Source: Xanthoparmelia taractica (Eukaryota > Ascomycota > Lecanoromycetes > Lecanorales > Parmeliaceae). Taken from it: 64,000 nucleotides of DNA. Every line of letters starts with the position of its first letter. Positions within the stretch are counted from its first letter, which is position 1. The notes beneath the pieces were generated by a model. The model did no database searches. It was not told the DNA's origin and saw only the letters and a program-made list of their open reading frames with translations. The position numbers and the translations under genes were made by a program. Location: NCBI GenBank assembly GCA_033085395.1, contig MU853186.1, positions 1-64,000 on the forward strand, given 5' to 3'. Positions 43,939 through 55,064 of the stretch are shown here, one piece after another.

Positions 43939-46900
43939 CAATGAACAGCTTTGACCGAAAGATCCGAGCCTTTACGGTTCTGAGAATGAATGGATTTGGT
44001 TGACAGCTGAGGTGCCAGAGGACATGAAGATGTAACCATCAAGAGCACAGAGGAATCCTCTACTGGGGAGTCGATTACTTGTTTCCCCCCCAGTCAGGTG
44101 GGGTTGCCCAAAGACAGATCAGCCCGATGGACCAGTAGCGGCGAGGCCAGACTGTGGTAGCAAAAGGCAAACGCCCGCTGAGTCAATTGTTCGGGTCTTT
44201 ACTCAGTGGAACCAGAGGCGTGATCCTGTGGCTCAATGAGGGGGTTCTCAGAGGGTCTATCCGTGGCAAGAACGTCGCGCGTTTCCCCAGCACGATTTCT
44301 ACGTTTTGATTCGATTCGGGGATCGGACGATATGATGGTGGTTGATGGGTGGTATTCCAAGGTCTGTGAAAGAAGACCTGCCGAGGCAGCTTTTGAGAGG
44401 TGATACTTGGAAATGGCGGATTGGCGATGATTTGCCTGAAGATTGGTTGATAGTTTGGTACCCTTAACGCGTTGAGACTAGTCCAGGTAGTGGTCCCGTG
44501 CCTTCCTAACTTTCCCTCCCCACTTCGCAATGATAAACATCAGTCTCTGGAGAAGCCAAAAGGTTCAGCTTTCTCGACTAGCAACAATCGATCTCTTCTT
44601 CCCTGACTCTCAATCAAACTGTGGCGGCCTGGAAAAGCCTTCGCTGATGGCCTTCTGAAACTCTCCACCGGGTTTTAGTCTTAGCTCCACCACAGCAAAA
44701 GGAGATCGGCCTAGTCCCTTCTAGGAGTGGAGCCAGATCCCTCCAACGGTGGCGCCGAACATTGAAGCCTATTGAGAATGGAGTTTAGGCACGCTGTGCT
44801 GGTCACTGGACTCCTAAGAATGGCCCAGCATCCACTCTCACACAGTATGTTGACAGACCTCGAGGGACCAAGAGTTCGATCTCTGGCAGACGGTGTGCAC
44901 AACCAGATTTGGGAATGAAGGATTTCGACCACGGCCAAGCCTTGTGTCGTATCCCAGGCTGTCTCGGCACGAGTTAGTTTGAGGGTCCTACAGCCTTGTG
45001 GTTCACAAATTGCGCAAGCCGGTCTCTTTGAGCTATACTGCCTTCCAAGGGCGGGCTATCTCGGAGACTAAGAGCGCAGTCGATGTGGCCAATGTGTGTG
45101 CCTTGGGATGGCCCGGGTAAGGATCTTGAGTCGGAAGCCTGACGATGGAGATATATGATGGACGAGTAGAGGCAAAGCAAAATCTGGAATGACTTGAGAC
45201 TTTAACAAAGCAGTACGCGATGCATTGAGTTAAAAGGACCTTTGTCTCACAGGAATCCTCTTGGTGTACTGTCTATGTCATATTACATTTCATAAGACTA
45301 CTCGCCTAACCACATCTGCCTGGGACACCCTGGAATCTGGTGGAGCCGAAGAGTCAAATGATACTTGGACATTTTATGATTTAGGGGAAGATGGGTAGTG
45401 CGAGTCCGAAGGAGTCACAGCGCAGACACCTTGCTTGGGATAGCCTTGTTGAGAGGTCGTTTGGCGTCCGCTAAAGCAAACCTGGTAAAAGTCGGGCACT
45501 ATGATTCTGAAAACTTTATTGATTTCTGATTGGTCGGCAAGATGTTGTAACTTGTCCAAACAACTCCGTCACCTATCTTTCCCAGCCTCGAACAAGCTTT
45601 GGAAAGGCAGCGCCTGCTTCTCCTGGCAACAGAACGGAGGTTGACTGCCTACACGCGCTCGGGGGTGCATTTGCATTATGGCCGCAGGGCGACATGCAGC
45701 TAAGCCTAGCCTCGACCGAGCTTGTCGCGTGGGTGCATGACACTTGAGCTAAACTTCCAACCGAGTAAGAATTGCCTAGGCAATCCGTACCTCAGCCGAT
45801 CTCCACTCAAATTGCCAGGACTTGTCGAAGAAGCACTACCGGGAGGCTTGACATGGCTTTTGTCGTGTCTCAATGCGGAAGACCCTCTCGTCTCAACTTG
45901 ACCATAATCACTTCTGCGACGGTTAGGATTGCTAGTCGTCTAAGGCCATGCACGACGGCTTGTTGCATGCGAAAACGGCTTCTAAGCAGGCTTGGCTTAC
46001 ATGAACGTCCGAGGGTCAGCAGCGAACGGGCTTTCTCTGAGGTACCTCCTTGGATGATGGATGTTCATAGCGAAGAGCGCGATTGATACACGAAGTACTC
46101 CGTACAACATACCTACCCACCCTCCTTAGTCCCGCTCCACTGGGCGACTTTTTTTAACACCAAAAAACCGGGGCAGGACTTGCATTGGAGACGCAGTATT
46201 GAGCAGCCCTAAGTCGACGATGACTCCGCAACCGACATCAGCCACGGTTGTCTTCGCCTCTAGTCTCTACAAACCCTACACTATTGCCAACCACATTGGT
46301 GCTGAAACAGGCTACATTATTTTGGTTCTTTGGCCATCGCCGTGACCAGGTCATGTTGGTGCGCCACGCCGTCGCCATCACATCACCCGCAGCACATTAC
46401 GGAATGCGACTTTTCCATTTTCTAGTCGCTCTCTCACGCCTTCTACGCGCGTTCTCGAAATTAGCTGATAGGATCCGCCCGACATGTCTGGGTACGAAAT
46501 AGATGAGACTTTGACTGGGGGCATTTGGGGGTCGTGAAGCTAGAATTAGCTGGCTTACAAGGAGCCCAAGAGGGAATAGGCTCGGCAGGCTTTTACGCCT
46601 GGTCGAATGGGAAGTTGTTCTGTTGGACTGCATCTTGCTGTAAGATGAACGCATGCAATTTCCCATGACGGCAGTAAATCTATCTTTTGTTTGAGCGGGT
46701 CTGCCATTTTCTGACGTCGGGAAGAAGGTACATCGTACATTTGAGCTGCAGCAAGACGCCGGATGGCGGGAGCCATCCAGGCTGCTTGCTGTCGATCTTT
46801 ACTCTGTTCAAAGTGACAGGTGGAGGGAAACCTGGGAAAAAGCGTTGCATATGCACATTTGACAGCTTTCGTTATCCGTAGGCACTTGGTAAGCTGGGAT

Positions 46901-48050
46901 GGATTTGACTTTTCTCCTTTTGTTCTTCTTGCGCGGCCAATTATGAAATATTGGGAATTTGCGCCGGTACTTTCCATATCAATGCACCAATGCACGGCAC
47001 GGTCTTCTGACCCTGTATTTTCCAGGCACTAACGACCGAAAAAGGGAGCAAAAAGGGAGCATGAGGGGCTTTTTAAGCTCGCTTCGTAACCGAGCTAGAG
47101 AGCAGTCCCATGGACTGGATCCCTGTTCTCCCGGCCGCTAGACTTACGCATCGACCCGTCGTCATCCTGGTTGCACATCATCCCAAAATGATTCGCTCTG
47201 ATTCGACTACTACTACAGTACGGAGCGAAATGAATTCAACAATTATAATAATAATATAATCGTGAATTGTATCAAAATTGAGGCATTCTACACTTCACTT
47301 TGATGCTGACATGGCCTGATCGTTCACCTTATCTGATAGAGCAGCTCCCTCGGAAAAAGAAATGGAAAATGCCACAATGCAAAAATACGCCAATTATGCA
47401 AGCGCGGAAGGCAAGAAAATGGTGTGACGGGTTGAACCAAGTCCTTAGTACTTTTCAGGGTACTTTAGGGGTCATGGGCTGAACAGAATCCGGTTTTCGT
47501 CCCTGCAGATTTCAATCAAGACCCGCCTTTTAAAAGTTCCCTGTACCCTTGACCACCACGTAGAAGTACCTTATGGTATAATTACTTTACCCACTAGATT
47601 ATGATTATGATTATTTTTATTTTTATTATCATTATTATCATCATGATCTATTATGAGGGTGATGATACCTGCACTTCTCGAAACAGTCAAAGGTGAAACC
47701 GTAAATTCAATAGATCCGAGGAATTACCTTTTTCCGTGATTGAAAATTCGCCTTGACTTTCAATAATAATAATGATAATAATAATATTAATAATTTCCTT
47801 TTATTTTTTCCCACACACACTCTCTCTTTCTTTCTTTAATGCATCGCTCCCGCCAGCCCCGCCGCTCTCCCGAGCTTTACCATGGTTCCGTCAATCTTTA
47901 GCTCCAATCGCCCACGCGACAAAATGCAACTCCACATGGCGTTTCCCACATCTCAAACCTGTCAAAATATCATTATCATGAAAAGAGATTTCCCACTATA
48001 ATCCAATCTGCCACCAATCTAGCCACCGCGGTACTTCGGTCTCAAAGCAA

Positions 48051-48077
48051 CATCAAGCACATCAAGCACATCAAGCA
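48051..48077 (+). repeat. CATCAAGCA x3 tandem repeat
   Basis: Three perfect 9-bp units in gene-free DNA. Confidence 0.85.
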
Positions 48078-48452
48078 TAAGCCCTGCCTACTACCTCAAT
48101 CTGCTCTACCCGGTTATCACACAAGAGCTACTGCTAGACCTGCAGCACTTCGGAGATTATGCCTTGTCCTTCCCTGCAATAGGACCATTGGGGCCTTCCA
48201 TTAATGCCACTCGTCCATCAAATGTTCATCATCGAGGTACTCGTACACAGAGCTTACCCCGACAGCGTCAACAGGGACCTGCTGACGAGTGCAAGATGTT
48301 AGGCTTGTCCTTATATACATTCGGGCACCATACACTGTCAGAAATTTATTCCACCTCGCTTGCGACACCCATCACTCAAGGCCGGCGAGTGCCTGGATTC
48401 CTTTATGCTCAAATTAACCCAGGCTATACTTGCCTCTCTTTTCATCGGCCAA

Positions 48453-48469
48453 GGGGGGGGGGGGGGGGG
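48453..48469. repeat. G17 homopolymer
   Basis: Seventeen consecutive G on the plus strand in gene-free DNA; length may be affected by sequencing. Confidence 0.85.
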
Positions 48470-49270
48470 CGAGAAAAGAAGGAACGTGGCATCCACGTGG
48501 GCTCCAGATGCATCTTGACCGAGCATCACCGTCACTAGTGTGACATCACGACCTGCACCATTTAAGCCAAATGACTTGCAGATACGCCAAAAGGGGGCAA
48601 CTTGGCTGGTCTCCGAGTTCATCGCCCATGCAAAGCTAAAAATAATGCCACATGGCCAACGGTCCGCATCACCGAATCTTGCCGCCGGCTCGACTATCAC
48701 CAATCCGTATGCCACCCAGACATTGCTCCTACCAAGACTTTAGCCAGCCCGAATGCCATGTGGATTCCACGTTTTTCTTGCCACATGTGAGATTGAGCTC
48801 GGTGGCTGAGACCTACCCAGAGAGGAAATATAAGCCGACGTCTTTATCACGCTCCCTTCACTTCGTACTTTCAAAATCGATCAAAGTCAATTCATACTAA
48901 GATCTGCCAGATCTCATGCAGCCACATTCGATCATCTCATACACTTTCTCCTCGGAGATATCAGCCCCCAATCCCCCAAGATGAGAGATCCAAGGTCTGA
49001 CTGCTGAGCGCCACTTAAATCGTCCACGATGACTCATCCGTGTAGAGTGGAGTCGACGGCGCGACGATTTGTCGGAGGTGTATGTAAGGTAGGTAGCGTA
49101 CGCCCACCATGGTATACGCTTCGAGTCCAATTTCAATAAAGTTAGCATTCAGCCACAATTTACCCTGATCCTCTGACGGCGTTCGACAAGTATCTACCCA
49201 TCAATCCTGAATACCTAAGCCCAGACGCAGCACCCAGCCGTTCCAAGACGAGAACTCATTGGCCGAGTAT

Positions 49271-49716
49271 GCGTCTCGATCTTCTCCGATTCCGAATCTC
49301 TACCTTCGTGAAATATCAACGGGCAATGCACTACTCCGAGACCAGGTTGACATACGCCCATCTCGAATTCTCTCTTACGCAACCCCACGATATCAGCGAG
49401 CAATCTTCCGCTCAAATACCGGGCTTAGATGCGCCATCTTTGATCTCTCTCACGCACCCCACAATATCGACGAGCAATACTCCGCTTCGAGATCAGATCT
49501 AGACACGCCATCTTTGATCTCTCACACACACCTCTACAATAACAAAGAGCAACATTTCTGTCCGGCACCAGGCTCGTCTACGCCGTCTCGACCTCGCTGT
49601 CTTACCCCCACCTCACCACGATATCAGCAAAACATACTTCACTTCGAGGCCAAGATCGTTCACACCATCTCGGCCTCTCTCTGACGCTGCCCACCACGCT
49701 TATCGATCCAAGCACC
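49271..49716. repeat. degenerate tandem array, about 77-bp period
   Basis: Units begin near 49355, 49432, 49506, 49582 and 49663 with CGCCATCTYKRATCTCTC-like heads, then CACCCCACRATATCRRCGAGCAA and CCGCTTCGAGRYCAG. An earlier degenerate copy starts near 49271. Spacing is 77, 74, 76 and 81 bp, so the reading frame is not maintained. Heads of these units share CGCCATCTCGATCT with the adjacent 190-bp array, suggesting common origin. Confidence 0.8.
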
Positions 49717-49734
49717 GTCCCAGAAACGGAGAGC

Positions 49735-50830
49735 CATGATTTCTCTCAACGCTCTCCCACACACACTGCTTGCTTGCTTACTTGCTTACACGCCGTGCGA
49801 GACGCAGGAGTATAGGAAGTAACGCCTTCTTCGAAGTCATTTCGATCTAGACATACTGACTCTACGCGCCATGAGACACAGTATCATCCATCAGCCGAAG
49901 AGTGAGTGTGCTCGCGTTTTGCTGATGATTCTTTTCCAGACACGCATCTCCTCCCACCGCTCTCTTCCCACACATTGCTCGCCTTGCTCGCTTATACCCA
50001 CGCAAGAAAAGAACTCGAATCATGCCTGCTCGATCTAGGGGTCCTACATCAACTTCATATGCTTTGATACACAGTACCATCCAGTAGCCGCAGAGTGAGT
50101 GTGCTCGCCTTTTACTGATGGATTCTTTTCCCGACATGCATCTCCTCCCAGCGCTCTCTTCCCACACATTGCTCGCCTGCTCGCTCGCTTGCTTGCTTGT
50201 AGCCATGCAGAGATGAACAGCAGACAGAAACAAGCCATCTCGGTCTAATCTCACACCAAATGAAGGCAGCGACTCTCACAACTCATCCCGCAACGTAGTG
50301 TAAGCGTCCTTTTCGCCTTTGATGATTCATCCCCAACGTGCATACATTTCCTACCAGCGCTCTTTCCACACAAACTGCTCCCTTGCTTTCTTTGTATCCA
50401 TGCAGGATGAACAGCAGACAGCAATCACGCCATCTCGATCTAGTTCCACATCGAATGAAAGCGGCGATTTTCACATCTCATGCCACAGCGTAGCGTAAGC
50501 GTCGTTTTCGCCTTTGCTGATTCATACCCGACATGCATTTTATTTCCTACCAGCGCTCTCCCACACGGCTTGTACCCAGTGCAGGGATGAAGAGGAGACA
50601 GAACATCACGCCATCTCAACCCAGTTCCAACCCAAATGAAAGCAGCGACTCTCACAAACTCATCCCGCGGCACAATGAATATGAGCCGTGTTTCACCTTT
50701 GCTGATTCATACCCCCGACACGCATCTCCCTCCTTCTCTGCGCTCCCCTTCCCACAGACACTACTTACTTACTTACCTGCTGACCTCCATGCTCGCTTAC
50801 ATGCTGTATCCCACTTACAAATCTAGATAC
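49735..50830. repeat. degenerate tandem array, about 190-bp period, six units
   Basis: An anchor TGATGATTCTTTTCC / GCTGATTCATACCC recurs near 49923, 50114, 50320, 50517 and 50702, followed by CATCTCCTCCCAGCGCTC and TCTTCCCACACATTGCTCGC; a partial first unit has the CTCTCCCACACACACTGC segment near 49750. Spacing is 185-206 bp. Several units also share GATGAACAGCAGACAG, CACGCCATCTCGATCTAG and AATGAAAGCRGCGA. Diverged copies with no intact shared protein frame. Confidence 0.82.
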
Positions 50831-50970
50831 CCATCCATCCTACTTCGATTGCGTTCCATTCCATTCCCCCTCCGTTCCCATACCAATCCCAAAAAAATGG
50901 AATGCGAAGAAGCAGTCAGGTAGGGTAAGCTAGGTAGTCCAGCGAGCGTCTTGCCGCCATCTACCGTACA

Positions 50971-51070
50971 GTAAGTAAGTAAAGTAAGTAAGTAAAGTAA
51001 GTCAAGTAAGTAAGAAAAGTAAATAAGTAAATAAGTAAGTAAAGTAAACAAGTAAGTAAAGTAAGTAAGC
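50971..51070. repeat. (GTAA)n microsatellite
   Basis: About 100 bp of GTAA units with AAGTAA and CAAGTAA interruptions. It reads as a Tyr/Leu/Thr frame on the minus strand, which is an artefact of the repeat. Confidence 0.9.
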
Positions 51071-51577
51071 AGGATTGATTGATAGGTTGATTGAGCGCTC
51101 ACCGCTTGTCTCTCTGGCTGCTAGGACGCATATATATATGTATGTATGTACGTATATGCTATTCATTCTGTTTTGTTCTTCATCTCGTTATTGATACTTA
51201 CCGCAAACTTGGCTTTTGAGGAGGGCGGGGGAAGGGCGAGGGCAGAGGTTTCAGAAAAGTACTTACTTACTTGTCTACAAGATTTTCTGGAAATAAGGTA
51301 GATCAGGAAGTTCCAAGGAGCATGCATCCAGCAAATGTGCAATACGCAATGTGCAATATTATAGATAGGTAGATGGTAGGGCTCGCTATTCCTAAGAGAT
51401 TTGCCTAGAAAGAAAAGAAGAAAAAACAGTACCAAAAACACACCTGAGGGAGACAGCTGCCAACAAACAGACAGGTGTGCCATGTCACGGAAAGCCCGCT
51501 CGCACTGTGAAAAGGTCGTGAAATACTGCATACAAACAAAGCTCGATCGGATACTCATAATTCCATACATCTCATCA
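51071..51577. other. intergenic, no gene seen
   Basis: Contains a short TATATATGTATGTATGTA tract near 51130. It includes the 3' flank of the GBD/FH3 gene. Confidence 0.45.
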
Positions 51578-54263
51578 TTAAAGCCATGCGCCATCATCAC
51601 CGTCACCAACCCCATCCCCACCACCAGCCAGTTCAAACTTTGGCATCTCCAACATGGGCGCCGCATCCTTCTTCTTCGGACTCTTCTTCGGACTCATCCG
51701 CCTCACATCCTCCTGCTTTGGTCCCTGCCTGACGTCCTGATACGGCCATCCGTCTTCCATCGCCGCGCCAACCCAGGTAGATAACGCTTCGTGGACGCAG
51801 CCGTAGAATTTCTCCTTGCAGGTACGCAAGCTGACGCCCATGATTTTTTCGAAACCACTGTCTTTGAGCTCTTGCCGGAGCTTGTTGCGTTCCTCGCACG
51901 TGGGCAGGGAGGCAATGATGCCGTTCAAGAGGTCGATGTGAGCGGTCAGGTAGTTAGTGGCATCCCACTCTACGCCGCCAATGTACGGGGCAGCCGGGAC
52001 TGGAGGGTGTTCGCGAGTGAAGTGTCGGGAGACGTAAGAGTCGGAAGCCTCCCAGATCTTGGGATAAGGAATGATGTTCGTATGGTGCAAGAATATCCAG
52101 AAGACCTCTTTGGTCACGTTGTTCATTTCTCTTTGCCAGACGCGGTAAGGTCGAGAGTGATAGATAGAGGCGATGAAGCCGGGTGGTTGGGACTCTTCCG
52201 GTTTCGAAGGATCGTGTAAGTATGAAAGTAGAAGGCGCGCGCGGCTTGTTAGATCGCATGACGTGGAGTCGGTAAGATAGGTATAAAAGATAGTCATGAT
52301 GATGCTGCGGGTCGTGTACTCGCTAGGGCCTTTCTTCTCCTCGTCAAAGAGCATTCCCAGCAGTGTGGGAAAAAGTGTCGACTGAATATCAGACAGCTGT
52401 CGCATTGCTGAAGATGTCGTAGATAGAGCTTTTAGGCAAAGCATGGTTTCGTGAAGGAGAGTGTCCTCGTGCTCCTCTCTAAGTACAGGGTCAGCACTGA
52501 CTACATTGAAACACAGGAAGGATGACACACCTCCATTCTACCTTTATGATGCGATATAACAACTCCACAAGCTCGATCATGCCATCCTGTATGACGAATG
52601 TATCAATCCAACCAACAGTCTCATTTCTCAAGAGCTGGCGCAATTTATGGATCTTTCCAACCTCAACCAACTCTGGAGCTTGCACTTCCTTCAGATACTT
52701 GATGTAATCTTCAGGATCGGCTGGGTTCTTGGCTCTACTGAAGAATGTAGAACCTTGAGCGGTTCTATCAGACGCCAATGATGTGGAAGAAGCTGACGGT
52801 GTCAGACCGCCCGATTTGGCTCTTTGATAAGGTGTCGGACGTTCAGACTTCTGCTTCTTAGACGGAGATTGGCCACTTCTACTAAACGTAAATGTCCGGC
52901 TTCTTGGTCGTGCCTTCTTGGGTGACTCAGTAAAGCCTGTTAGGTCTGCTGAGTCCGTCGTATCATGCGTAGTAGCGTCATCAGTCTGGGACCGTTTCCC
53001 GGCGTTTGGCCTTGAAGACTGTAGCAGCACCCCTTCTGCACTTGACGCTGATCCTGAGCCCGACTTGTCCTTTTTGATGAAGTCTGCCTTGATGCCGGTG
53101 TCTAAGGACCTCATTTTGTCTCTCGTGTTCGGAGGGACGTTCCTGGCTTCCTAAATGCTTGATTAGCCATGACTCCGCCGTCGTCGTACCTGACTCACCA
53201 GGAGGGACTCGAAAGCACTTTCGATTGCCTTGGGGTCGAGCTGGGCGGTCTCAGTCTCTTTTGGCGGCGCCTTTGGCAATTCCTTTGCTTTACCATTGAA
53301 GGCTGCCACTGCTGCCATTACGCGCGATCCACGCGTTGGCATGGGTAAATTTGATCCTGCAGAGTCATTGCTTACAGCCAGCCCAGTCTGCTGCGGTTGA
53401 TTGGACAAGTCTATTTGGCTTGTGTTTCGGCCAGATTTTCGCAGGCCAGTTACTACCTCAACAAAAGAGGCTGAAGTTGGGCAAGGGGCGATGCATTCTG
53501 ATTTTGGCCGAGGCTTTGAATCCACTCTTCGGGAGAGAGTCGGCTGCTGGTTGTCTGGGAAATTCCTTTGCTTCGATGGCGAGTAGTCTCGGGGTGTATA
53601 CAATGTCACCTCCTCATCGATCGCGAACTGATCGTTGAGGGGTATTTTCGTAGTACGTACTGGTTCTTCATAGCCTTGGGTTGCAAACTGAGCCCATATT
53701 GGTGGTGGTGCCGTTCCCGCAGAGCTTGGTGGTATCCGATTCTCCTTGTCTTTTTGGCGATGAATCTCCTCAGCTTTGATACCTTTCGAAGACTGTGGTC
53801 TTGATAGAATGGCCGATATGCTCGTGGAGGACTTCGACTTCTTCATCTTGTCTTCCTCCTCTTTCTGACGCTCCTTCTTAGGAGGCTTCTCTTTTTCCTT
53901 CCCGACGAACGACTTAAACGACGCTGAACGTGTCACCCTCTGGTTCTCTCCTAGTGTCGACTTTGTCTCATTCCGTGCATCGACTGGCTTCTTAGGCGAC
54001 GCAATCGTGGTATTTCTATTGCCGCTGTCCTCTCTGGGATGTTGTCGTGTATGTGGATGGTCTGGTGGCAGGATTGACTGGTTACCGAGATACATGTAGC
54101 TTTCCTTGCCATCACTAACATCATTCCAGCAGGGCTTATTACTGCTCTTGGAAGATGGGTGGCGGTTATGACTGCCAGGTATAATGGACTTGAGAACGGA
54201 AGATTTTGAACGTTTGTGCGGTGAGGCGTGGGAAGCGATGACCCTTGGTGCCTGTGATTCCAT
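51578..54263 (-). CDS. Rho-GTPase-binding GBD/FH3 protein without FH2
   Basis: Three exons (54263-53199, 53150-52531, 52478-51578) give 861 residues from MESQAPRV; a frame from 54296 adds 11. The N-terminal 350 residues are basic, Ser/Pro-rich and disordered. The formin-type GTPase-binding region begins at IESAFESLLEARNVPP and continues NTRDKMRSLDTGIKADFI; after another Ser-rich linker the FH3/armadillo part runs from DPEDYIKYLKEV through LRNETVGWIDTFVIQDGMIELVELL and EEHEDTLLHETMLCLKALST. The protein then ends in a Lys/Gly/Asp-rich tail with no proline-rich FH1 or FH2 actin domain. It resembles the fungal proteins annotated as GTPase-binding protein Rid1. Likely binds Rho or Cdc42-type GTPases at sites of polarity or septation; that is inference from the domain. 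Confidence 0.82.
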
Positions 54264-55064
54264 TGCGGGAGGACTATAGCATAGCGATTTTAGCACAATA
54301 CTCCTTTAAGGAAGCCAATTGAACGGGAGTACCGAGACTGTCTTGATGGCTAGATCAGGAGCAGCTACTTTTTGCTCCTTCCTCGAACTCGCTGAGCGAA
54401 TTTCGACAGCTGCTGTAAGGAATGGCAGCACTCCTCAAGAAGCCCAATATATGGAGACTGATTATCTCACACTCGAGTCAATAAACATATCGACGAACCG
54501 GAACGTCATTGGAAGGTGGGGTGATTTGGGTAATGTTGACTCTATGCCTATTCTGGCGGTTGCTATAGCAAAACTCCTTGCCTCTACTTCTATGACTACC
54601 TTACGCGCAGCTGTCATTGAACTTCGTAAGCTAACGCCATGCTAAGCGAGTATATCTTCGATGATAATAATCATAACCTTCTGGATTAGTTTCTATTTTG
54701 GAGCGTGAGAGAAATGCCTTAAGCAAGCGTTTTCCCCGCTTTTTGTATAGTCCCTTTCAAAGAGTGCTCGAGAATCAACTCTCACGAATTTCAGGGCCGC
54801 CGCTATACTTCTTACCAACGTTCGTCCAGGTATCAAGGTCCTGGAAATTTGTTGCATGAAGATGGTCCAGCACCCCAGTGTCCTTTTGTACGCGCTTCTA
54901 CAACTCTCATGACGTTGCGTAATGCATCAAGGTAGTTTCGGAAGAAGTCGCGATCTTCAGCATTTTAGCTTTGCTTAACGCAATTTCCATCTCGTCCATG
55001 GCATGCCTTGCATTAAACACATTCTATACACGTCCGGCATATATAGAGAATAGCATTTCAAAGA
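54264..55064. other. divergent promoter region, no gene seen
   Basis: Spacer between the GBD/FH3 gene (minus) and the NRAMP gene (plus), with a TATATAGAG near 55040, 25 bp before the NRAMP ATG. Confidence 0.45.

Larger units (their letters stand above)
43939..49258. other. 5.3 kb gene-poor upstream region
   Basis: I see no supportable gene on either strand. Short frames (for example minus 44183-44530 and 46555-46995) have no family features. Visible items are ATT/ATA trinucleotide tracts at about 47220-47260, 47587-47645 and 47761-47803, three copies of CATCAAGCA at 48051-48077, and a run of 17 G at 48453-48469. It lies directly upstream of the velvet regulator gene, so a long 5' leader or regulatory DNA is possible. 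Confidence 0.45.

Noticed and set aside
49259..49684. 141-residue plus-strand frame over the 77-bp array
   Set aside because: Repeat spacing is not a multiple of three, so the peptide is not periodic in a protein-like way; probably chance in a stop-poor repeat.
50815..51102. Tyr/Leu/Thr-rich minus-strand frame
   Set aside because: It is a translation of the GTAA microsatellite.
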